A stretch of DNA of 54,145 nt, taken from the NCBI GenBank assembly GCA_914767715.1, contig OU612069.1:8930001-8984145 (forward strand). The letters run 5' to 3'. The notes beneath the pieces are model-generated. The model had not been told where the DNA came from. It did no database searches and worked only from the letters and a program-made list of their open reading frames with translations. Positions 10,701 through 22,700 of the stretch are shown in pieces. A program made the translations under genes and the position numbers. Position 1 is the first letter of the stretch. Each line of letters opens with the position of its first letter. This DNA comes from Membranipora membranacea (taxonomy: Eukaryota > Bryozoa > Gymnolaemata > Cheilostomatida > Membraniporidae).

Positions 10701-13700
10701 ATGAACTATTATTACAATACTCAAGGATACTAAATTTTACCTGAGATTTGTTTTGAAAAGACATGGCAATTTTTTTCATGCTGCAGTTCCCAGACTTGAC
10801 TTATACTTAAGCCACTGCTGACACAGCTGGGCTTTGCCCAGCAGTGCCACCAGTCAAAAATTTAAATAGAGAGTTGTGGCATCAAAACATCTAGCCAGTA
10901 GCTTTGAATGGAGTTATATGAGCTCTCCAAATGTAAGGAATATCTTCTTCCCCTGCCATCCACCATCAGTGATGACATATGTTGAGGTTGTCCAATCAGG
11001 TTGGATCTCAGCTAGATTTTAAAGGCACCTGATTGGTCAACCTCAACATATGTCATCACTTAAGCAGATCTAGTCTGCTCATCTCATCTTGTGTACAACA
11101 AGCCTCTACTCCACTCTATCTTTTCCTAAGAAATATTGGTTATCTCGTGTATGTTATCATTGCCCTGCTCTCACTGGGAATTCTAAAATGTTGAATTGTG
11201 CGATATTGGTTTTTTGAGAGAAAGTCTAGATAAAATGACATAGAATTTACAATAACAAGGCACTAATTCTGTCTGCGATACAAGCGCAATCCCACGATGC
11301 AACTTAAACCTTCAGTCATTGCCTGGTGTCACTTGGAGTCTGCAAAGGTTTGACCGTGATTCTGTATGATGATTTTTGAACAATGAATTTCCTCTGCATG
11401 TTAGTCTTTTGAATTGGTTTTTTATCATTACAAATTATTAACTCTGGTCATCTTGACATTTTCTTTTCCTTATTGTTGCTGCGGTGTTCAGGTTCAAGCC
11501 ATAGTGAACACATGTAAGAGAGGACTGAGCTATGTGACAGAGGAGATGTTACAGTGTGTAAGAGAGAGATGCCTCGACAAGAAGGTATGTGTGTGCGTGC
11601 GCTCGTTTATGTGGAATCGGTACTTAACATGAACCAAGCTTTGATAACATATCTGCGTCAATGAAAGGATTTCATCACATCAGAGCAGCTGTTCGATTTC
11701 AGTCATTTTGTGCACTTTCTTGCCAGCGTTGGAATTGCCCAACCCCTCTACTGACATGTGTCAGTATAGGGGGGGGGGCAATTCTAACGCTCGCAAAATA
11801 GATCAAACTTGATCCAGGTAATACAAGGACTTATGCTCAGTACTTTATGGCAACAAGGCGTACTTTTTCTATATGTTGTGCTAACTTTTCCAACCGAATG
11901 TTGGGGAATAATAAGTTTAGTGATGCCAATCGCTCCTCTCTCAACGAAAACCGTCTGTCATCTACCTCTAACCACAGTTAAAATGTAACATACCGACAAG
12001 TTCATCATACCATTGCCCTATACTTACTCTTCATAACAGTACCGTATACTTACTCTATACTTACGTTGTAGTTTAAGATACGTAAGGAAGCACTGACAGG
12101 TCTCGGAGCTATATTCCGTAAGTACGCCCTAACTGAGGACGGTGGTCTGTCTGATAAGGAACTTACACATAAGATACCCATTCAGTGGATACAGAACAGG
12201 ATACTACAGACTTACTTCCAGAGATTACTCGATGATAAGTAAGTCTATTCACCGTCAGGACTAGCAGCACAAATGGAAAAATAAATTTGATGCATGCGGG
12301 GAAAATTAATTCCGAACGATTCATATTGAGATAGCATAGAAGAGTAAATATAAGGGTTATTTATTCCGTTTGAGGGTGACTTAATTTTAGCTTGCACCAA
12401 ATTTTAGCTAGTCAAGGTTGGATTATATATTTATATAAATGAATTGGGTGGGTAAATGAAGGCTAGCAATTTTGATATTTCAAGCATGTAGAAAAAAAGG
12501 CGAACTTTTCCTCCTGCTAATGCCTTACTCCTCTATGGTAGTAAAAGTAAGAAAAGCAACACCTGAGAACCCTGTCTAAATATGGGAGAACCCAGGTTAG
12601 ATATAGTAAATATGTACTAACATGATGTACAAATGTATCATGATTTATGCAACAATTTATATGTACATATACATATATTTACCTTCACATAACCTCCTTT
12701 CACATTGACTATGATATTATGGTATATAACTTCAGGTTTATGGTGGAGAGACTTTTCCTTCAGTGTATCGTACCGTATGCACTAAAACCTGAGAACCGAA
12801 TGAAGAGATTACTGACAATGTTCGCTTACATTGACGATAACAGCCGTAAAGCATTCTCTACAATGCTCAAGGCTCAGACGCAGTGAGTATTTTGTGTTTT
12901 GAATTTTGCCTTCTGAAATTTTTCAATCCAAAAGATTTCTTCTCACCAAACATGACTTGGCAACGTTGAAACATACAGATATGTTTGTGGAAAATTTACA
13001 AAAAATTTACTTGTCTGACCGGTCTCGAAGTTTCCTTGAATTCAAATATTCTTTAATTTTGGATATCGCAAAAATCATTCCGTAAGTCTCCGTTGAAGAT
13101 TTAACTGAATGGGAAGAAGTCAAGTATTGGGTATAACTATTTTTCATATCATACTAGATACAAACAGAAACAGCTAAGGTACATGACAAAGGTTGTGTTA
13201 AATTTTCCTGGACTTGGTTCACCACATACTATTGCATGTATTTCTCGGATCGATATGATTTATTAAAGTAGTTTCAATATTATTTTGCTGTAATAATATA
13301 GTAGTACCTTGGTGACGGCTCTAGATATTCTTATAGAACTAGGGGCGGTACATAGCCAGCCCATTAGTTTTATTCACTTGGAATGTAACCTGGTGTTATT
13401 TGCTGACAGGTTGAGGAAACTTGTGAAGGAGTTGGTAGATTTATGTGGAGAGGAGAATTCAGCTAAACTTGTACATCAAGTCGCTGAGCAGGCTATCAGA
13501 ATCAGCAGTAAGTACTCTCTCTCTCCCATCTCATGTAGATATCAAATCTGGTTAGACTATAGGCTTGATAATGAAGGAAGAGGTATACACCCGAGGGTGC
13601 TGGGGGCTGGAACAATCAACCTTGAAAGCTCCCCCAATAGGATTCGAACCCACAACTCTTGCGGCACTAATCGCCTGGCAGTGAATAGCAAGCGCGCTAA

Positions 13701-16700
13701 CCGTTTGCGCCATCTCACCATCCCCATCACCATTATTAAGTGTGCAGGTTAGACATATAAGGGGAATGTTATTGTGATGGGTGTCACACGATGCTAGTGT
13801 CTGTTAGATCAGGCCAATGAGATAAGTTATTCAGCCTGAAATTCCAGGTGAAAGATGCATTGTGGGTATACCAAATTAGAAGCAAACTGCTCTAGTATAA
13901 CCCTCATTTATCATCATAAATGTTAAATCAGCATAAGACAATCCTCCTCCCCCCCCAGCTTGGTCAGAAATTCTGATAAACGAATAACAAGTATTTGTCT
14001 GAGTAGCGCCAGCTCCTGATCATTTCGAACCATTACGCCAGGATTCTCACATCGGTGGTATGTAGCCATCCATTTGTATGATGTGTCTTATATGTTCATC
14101 ACTCATTGATATGTGAATGTTGACGTGACGTAATTTATGTATGAGATTGACCTGATTTCTTGGACACGCCATTTCAATATTGCATTGTGGGTAGCCTCAT
14201 TAGAAAAATCTCAATAATTTCACCGTAATGCAAGCAGTCTTCTAGTGTGTCTGTGTGTCCTATACTGATGATTAGCCTGTAAAGTGTCAATGTAGTTTGA
14301 GTACCTAACATGTGCCGGTCCCTTATCAATGAAATTGACCTCGGGTCGTCACACCAAATTTCTTCTGATGTTACTCATGCTATATCAGGTCATCAATGTG
14401 GTGTATGTTTACAGAGAGATATAGATGCAATAGTATAGTATTTCACCAATGTAGTGTTTACGTTTGTTTACAGAACACTACCCTGACAGCGGTAACAAGG
14501 TGGCCGAAGGTCTTAAGAAGTTTTTTGTCTCGCTGATTTATGATAAGAAGTGCAGAGAGATAATGAACGCCATCCTCAACCCTAAGTGTACCTGTGAGGA
14601 CGCAGCTGTCAAATCTGTAAGTCCTATCATCACCTATACCCCCCCCCCCCCCGCCCCAATATCATCACTCACAGCCCGCAATATCATCACATACACAGGT
14701 GGATGTCATAATATCATCACTTACACCCCGTCTCTCTGGAGGCGAGGAGTGTGTGACCTTAGTCTAAAATATAGACACGTGATCGTCCAGTTATCGTCAC
14801 TTACACCTTCCCCTCTGGTGATGGAGAGTTGAGGTATGGGAGAGGGAGGGTTGAGACCTTTGTCGATAGGAAACACAGGATGAGATGTCCCTCAAAATAT
14901 TCCTTTTTTTGAGCCATTTCCATTTCGGCCTGAACCTAATTACCCGATGCTTTGCTTGCAGTATCCTCTATCCATCCATCCTATGCTATCTGTGACAAAA
15001 AACCATTTATCAGCGTTTAATTATAATTCAATTCCTTTTTTTCTCAATGTGACCTTAGTGTTGTTGTTGTCTTTGGCCTGTACCTTGGAATTTGAGTGAG
15101 GAGAGACAAGCCTTGGGGAGAATGCAGTAATATTTGATCATCATTTTTCATTAAACTTGGTACATGCAATGTTTTCCTAGATCACCAACAATTTTTAACA
15201 CCTCAAAATATCAGGATTCAATCCTTGGACTGTCTCTAAATAGATCCAGCTAGTTAACTCTATCATAATCACCACCAAATTTTAACACCTTGAAGTGTCC
15301 GGATTCAAGCCTGGGACTCGCTCTAAATAACAGTTAACTCTGCTAGTCAACTCTCTCTCTCTCCAAGACAATAGCACGATCCCCGAGTTTAGTTCAATCA
15401 TGGCCTTGTTGAGCAGGTGCCTGAAAAAAGTAAATCATGTGTATATCATGTTTATAGAAAGCTCTTCAGGCTAAGCTGGCCAGTGTAGCCACCCCTCCCG
15501 GACAGATAATGGCGGTGAAGGTATTACTAGAGAGGATCGCTCCTCTTCTCATAGACCAGGCCGCTGTGGACGTACTGGTACAGTATGTCTGTGACTGTCT
15601 AACCTCCAGCTGTGACTTTATGGAGAGCTTTGATACTCCCTACGAGGCCGGCATGAGCCTGCTAGTGGTATGTTATCTAATTTCACACTGACATCGAGAC
15701 TTCACTATTATCATGTGTATCTCTGATCGTTAGAGTCAATTTAGTACAAGTACCTCACATGCACCTACCCCAATTAGTAAGATTTAACTCGGGTCGTCAC
15801 ACCGACTTCCTTGTGATGGTACTCATGCTAAGTGTATTAATTCACTCTATCGATATGAGATTTACATGCACAATAGTATATCATGTGATCTTACTAGACT
15901 ACTTGTAGTGTCTTATCTTAGAAATACTGTGCACTCCACTTAGTTCAAATCTCGGGGACCCCCAAATTTTGTCCTAATTAAGCAGAGTTTGAATTAAGTG
16001 GCATTAGAATGTGTTGAAGTATGGCTTACCTGACCAGTGTCCTTTGTCTGAATTAAAAGGAGTTCTGAATTATAAAGTCTGAATTAGGAGGATTACACTG
16101 TAGTTTATTGAGTTTATTGGTGCAATAGATCAATCTTGTCAGCTCATATAAATTATCATGATAACGTATGAGCATGTATTTTGATTCCTATGCCAAAAGA
16201 TTCAGTTACATTCTAGGATTGATTATTCAACCTATGTATTACATGTTTTACTTGTATCCCATGTCCTCTTAGTAGTAGTTTTAGGTGTATTCTGAGCTGC
16301 AGTACAGTATTAGTTGAGCCAAGAACCAAAACTATCCAGTATCGTTGTTATAATTTATTATTACCGTTATTATTAGTCAAGTACTGAGAGAAAATATCAA
16401 GTGCTGATTTTGTTCTTTACAGTGTATAGCACCGGAGTATCCACAAGCTTTCGATTCTGAGGCCACCTTCAATAATCTTACTGAGTTCCTAAAACACGAG
16501 AACGACACTGTCTGTGAGTATATCTATCTATCTCTCTGTTATGGGATTACTGATACATGACTTTAGGTTGAGGTAGGAGGTAGCTCAGTTGGTTAGAGCG
16601 CCGTAAGTGGTGAAGGTTGTGGGTTCGAATCCCACTACTGGGGTTAGGTTGGCCCCCAGATGTGCTCCAACCTGCCTGCAAACAGAGAACAAAACTGGCG

Positions 16701-19700
16701 CAGATATTGCGGCCTTGCAATTAGGGCAAAATAATATTTTGCCGCCCATGCTTAGGGATGTGGCGTGCGATATGACATCTGATTTTAATCAACCTTTTAA
16801 TCAACGTGATGGAACAAATTGAGATAAAAAAGAGACATCTGCGTTGTCGATTTTGGTAAGAATGTTTAAATATTCTATTGATTGTGTGATTGTAGCTTCT
16901 GCGGCTCTGCAGATTTTAATGAACACTGGCAGTACACTGAAGGAGAAGTTCCCGGACACCTGTGAGCACCTGTTACAGACACTACAGAGTATGGTGAAGA
17001 TTGGCACTTCTCGACAGGCTAAACACGCCGTCAGGTGCCTCGCTAATATGTTTGATAACAAAGAAGAGCTATTCGACCAAATCGCCACTGTGAGTTACAG
17101 ACAGACTGAGTTGTGTATGTGTACGTGGAAATGTGGGCCGTGAATTAATGTCTACTACAATCTTAGTGTGTTAGACTTGGGATTTGGAGGTAGATTAAGT
17201 GCTCACACTTTGCTGGTAATTGCATATGATAATGATATTGAAATTCTAATACCAGCATCCCTTTGTCACTAAAGGTGCATCTACGCCGCCGTTCATCTAC
17301 GCCGCCGATCCTAGTTCACGTTCCCCAATTCGAATGAGGAAATGCGTGCCAATACGAACGGAAGTTGACCTAAATGCTCATCCTATGTATATCGATTGGC
17401 CCTCAAATCGATGTCACATCGACATATGGGAACATTGTGATTACAAACTTGACTGAAGCAAAATCAATATGTTGTTATGTTTGGATACGCTAGGAATCAT
17501 ACAAAACCAGAATTATTATATTCCGTGTTTGTGTTCTATGATCTACGGCGCAGGTGAATCTGACAAGAACTTTGGATTCGTTCTAAGAACATGTCAGTGA
17601 CTTATTATTGTTGCGCAATAATTTTGCATTCAATTTTATTGTAATAGTACCACCCTACCTGAATATAATAGAATTATTTTCTACTTGTCCTTGATATTTG
17701 TTTTGCTTCACTGTTATGTGATACTTTTTGTTCCATGGTTAAACGGTAAATCGCGCATGACATTGTTTTCTATAGCTAGTTGTCCCCCTCACTTTTGTCA
17801 GGTATAAACGGTAGACCTTCTTATACCTAACTTTTTAATTTGTGTTACAGTTTTGTGAGGAGAATCTAAGCCTTGAGTCAGCTAACCTTTGTACATCTCT
17901 GGTAGCCATGGGACAGATGGCTGTGTTAGCTCCTAAAGCTGAGTTTGTCTCCAAACTCAAACCCATAGTGCAGAATATCCTCGTCAAACAGATCCTTATG
18001 CAGGATCAGGTATGTGTCTCCACTTAGTTCTACTATAGCCTATATTGCCTAAATCATTGATCAAGAATATATCCCGTTATAAATTATATTATATAGCCAG
18101 GGTTTCCAGGCAGATGCTTAATCATCGGAGTTACCTTTCCATGTATGTGATAGCATATTATGATGTAGCATCATGAGATGATTTAACATATAACCGCAAA
18201 GCCTTGCACTGGATAAACCAGAGACTTAAAGGGCAACCAAGGTTTCAAACAACTTCTCATTTATGGCCATTGATTAATAGCAGATAGCTCCTTCTGCATG
18301 GGGAAAAAGACAAAATATAATTCGGATGATTATTCAGCCAGAATTCTTGTGAAACATTTCTTCCATCAGGTACTCAAACTCAGCTAAAAGAGAATACCAC
18401 ATAGCAGTTTCCTGTTCCTGTTATTATTTAGCCTGTGCTCTATAATTATTACAGCAAAGTCTTGGAACCTCCCCTAAACTGAAGTGTTTCCCAGCTTAGA
18501 GTCAGCAACTACTTTGAGTTTTGCATCGCGTAATGCACAAAGCTGATGCTGCCCAGCACATTATTTGCTACCCATTAATGCATTGCTGCGAAACCTTGGT
18601 TGCCCTTTAATATACTCTATACTATATTAAGCCTATAGTGTAAACAGATAATAACAGAAAATACATGTAGGCAGATATATTCTTTCACCTATAATTTGGT
18701 TAAGCAGCCGTTAATTATTGATTTATTGATTGTTTATTTAGGGAGTGGCTAGGGCCGGCAGAAGAGCCACAGAACTCTGGACTCCCGATCACATGGTCAC
18801 TGGAGAGACACAGGCTAAGGTCGGTAAAACACAGTAACCTTTGAACTTAATGTCTCAACTTGATGTACTTCTATCCAAACGTAGATGCATTTATGCTTAA
18901 TTTTACTATAATTCATTACATTGTCCATGGATGTTATTTTAACTTCATGATTGATTGTACCAGCTCCCAGCACCCTAGGGTGTATACCTGTTCTCCTTTT
19001 CTCGTGACATCATGTCACTCTGGTAGGCTTATGTTATATATTGCTAATCAAAGCTTGAGCTGCCCTATGGTAGGGACAATGATATATAAAACTCGGTTTG
19101 TTTTCATTGGGTTTTTATGAGTTGTTGATATACTGAAAAATATATATTTCTAGCGTATATTTATATTGCTGACTGTGGCAGAATTTGGGATACAGAATCA
19201 AAAAGGACAGTTTAAATTGAAACTATATAAAAATGAATTTAATATGTTGAAGCTAACTTTACCGCCAGAAGGTTTCTTTTCTATCTTTTGTTATAATTTT
19301 TGATCTGAATACATCCTTGGAGAATGACAAAGCCGTTTACAACTCCATGTGTCTACGTTCTTGTGTTTCTATGAATAGATGCAGGCAATGAAGATGATGG
19401 TTAGATGGCTACACGCTATACAAGGTACAGATAACTCTGAGAAATACTGTACATCTACACTGAGAATGTTAAACACTGTACTTACTACTGGTGGAGATCT
19501 CATGGAGGCCAAGAAAATAGTGTAAGTTACTTATTATATATATAACGCACATCTACCACTCTGGAGAAAGAGGAATAAATGAAGGAATAAACAAGGAATA
19601 AAATGACACTCGAAGTGATGGGGATGGCTTGGCCATCTTTGTCGCTTTGTAGTGTCCCTCCGGCGCCCTCATCTGTCAGAACAGTAAAGCTTGCTCAGAA

Positions 19701-22700
19701 TTATTACTTCATTATGTGAGGACATTGTGTGTAGGTGGCAATCTTAGTTACTTACTCCTGACACAATGCTTCACAGGGCAGGGCCACCGAGTAGAACAAA
19801 AAAGTGTCCACTTGACAAGGCTAGCTTCCATCCACAACTAGTAAGGTGATCAAACAGACTGTAGTTGATATTGCATGTATGTATATAATGTGTATCATAT
19901 ATATATATATACATATACTATATAATGTATGTAATGTATATCATGTTTATTATGTTTATCATGTGTATAATGTAAATTATGTATATCATGTATATAATGC
20001 ATATTTTAGTCGAGGAGAGATGGCCCGACTCCGACTGACTGCTGCTCTATGTATACTGAAGATTGTACACGTCGGAGCTTACGCTGAAATAGTCACTAAT
20101 GAAACCTTCCAAAATCTCGCCCTCATCATCAACGTGAGTAGTTTGTGACTGTAGCTTTAGTACCAGAGCTGATATGTGGTGGGGTGGAGTGGGCTTTTCC
20201 CTGCCCGCTGTCGATTCCTGATTGTCATAGAAAAGACCAGTGATCCCTCACCATCTTGCTGGATTCTAAAGAACTTCGTGACCTACTTAGTGATAGAAAG
20301 AGGCAAAATAAGTTGAATTGTGCATCAAGTCATACCAAAAATATTGCTCATAGGTGGAAGATTGAGATTCTTTAGTTTTTAGAAATGAATGATAGAGCAA
20401 CACCACTCATCAATCTACTCTGATAACAGAGATTGTTAATATACATCCGATTTTTTTGGCTACAACAGCGTAGGCATACTTTGAATCTCAAATTCGAGAA
20501 TAATCATTTTCGATCTACTAAGACACAAAATGCATCGCACCAGAGCAAATCGTTTGCAGTGAATCAAGACCTGTGATAAATAAAATCTTTGCAGAATAAA
20601 TACGCCAAGACCGAATGTGTGGAATCCAAAGCAGGTTTTGTTACCTGTGAAAGAGAGATATAAAGATAGTTTTCAAATGTTCTAGATTGTTCAATCTTCT
20701 GAGAAAGTTTTAAAATTTCGGATATTTATCCTCTCCAGCTGCAGTCTGATTTCTGGTTTCTCTCTCTTGTTTAGGACCCTGTGCTGCAGGTTAGGATATC
20801 ATTCACACAGAAGCTACACAAATACCTGCTGGCTATGAAGATACCTCTACAATATATGGCTATATTCTCTCTGTGCGCTAACGATCGGGTCAAGGATAGA
20901 AAGTCTACTGTCAAACAATACATTGAGCTAAATATACAGAAAAGACGAGAATATCTGAGGAAACATCCCGCCACCAACAGTGAGTGACTCAACCATGTGA
21001 ATTTAACACAATCAGGATGAAACCGGAAGGTGTTGAATATTAGTTGCGGTCATTGAAGAGAAAATCTATAAATTGTTGGAACTTTGGATTTTCTAGTCTA
21101 TTTACGATTTTAACTTCTCAAAATTTCTATCGGCAGATTTCTTTTTTTCTATGTAGGCATTGTGTTTTAAGGTTATCTACTCGTTTTGAGTGATTTAGCA
21201 TATAGGTCATGGAACAATTTATTGGTCAAGTAAATATTAGCTAGACAGGGGATGTTTTAATGTTAGCTCATACCAAATTTCTACTAGCTAAATTGGAAGT
21301 TTTTATCAAGATATGAGGTTTAATAGATGTAAGCTGCCCCAAAGTTCACTATTTCCCTTTTCCTTACTGCCTTCACTTCACTCTTCGAAGGAATAGTTGT
21401 TTCTTGTAACCTAATATGTTTTTTTCTGCTCATCAGACCGAGTGCTGTTCAGTCTGCTGCCTGACTATGTTATACCATACGCTGTACATCTGCTGGCTCA
21501 TGATCCAGAGCTCGAGTCTCACGAAGACGCTCCCAACCTCAGAAATATCAAAGAGTAAGCGTATCTACATTCATCATATACTTAATAAATAATCTGTTCC
21601 CTCTGACAAATAACAGTAATGGTATTTCGCTTTTTCCATCCATCCAAACAGTGAAGGGTAATAAAAGTTTGTAGCTGCCTGTCATTGACCGCCTTTGTGT
21701 AACCAAACAGAAGTTCAAAAGCTCAAGCTCTGCCCGGGTTGCTAGTAATGGCATTTCGGTATGGACCGCAGCTGGTTTGGCCATAGATGATAACCAGCAA
21801 GTCAGGTACAGTTTGAGCATGTAAACTAACCAACTAGGGAACATTGTCTCATTTAATGTGTTTCATATTAACTTCCTTGATGTTCCCTGGCTTTACCACA
21901 TGTTTACCACGTGTTTCACTCTACCATCTCCATATTATACAGGTGCCTGTGGCTGCTGTTGGAGCCCCTTATGAAGGATCAGGCCTCGTTCTACTCTTTC
22001 CAGAAGAAGATATTTGAGTACATCAAGCAGACTAAAGACGCCCAAGACGCTGATAACGAAGTGACTAATCGTAAGATGTGGGCTGTCTGTGATCTTGGTA
22101 TACAGATCATCATGCAGAGGTTCGTTTGTTTCACTTATTGTCATTTGGTTTATTTTTGTTGTGTGGATTGTACTTTGCGTTGAATAATGCCGATAATCTG
22201 ATGCAGTCATACATGCTGCTACATTTCATCACAGCATGCGATAGCTAGTGATTGTTTTTGTTTGCAGATGTCCATTTAACTCTAAGGCTATACCATGTGG
22301 TACCCCCCTACTTCCTGCTAAACTGTTTACTGGACTGGATAAGAGTAACTCTAACAAAGACGTCTACCTGCCCAGAGATCTGATCTACAGCCCCAGCAGA
22401 GGATCGGTGAGTCTTTTATTGATATGTCATAAACCTATAGGAGCTAATATTAGGAGTCATTTTATCTTCACGTTATTGAAACGTTTTCGTTCCTATTTAA
22501 AACTACTTTTGCAGGTTTCAGGAATATGTGCTCATCAGATTCTGTATAGTTTTAAACTATCTAAATAAGATTCGTCGCCAAAATACATGACTGTAGTATT
22601 AGCGGTACGAGCTGCATGACTATAAAGTTATTAAACTTGTTTGTCAAAACTTTTCTGCACTATGGTGAAAACAATATTACACACAAAAATAGATGATCAT

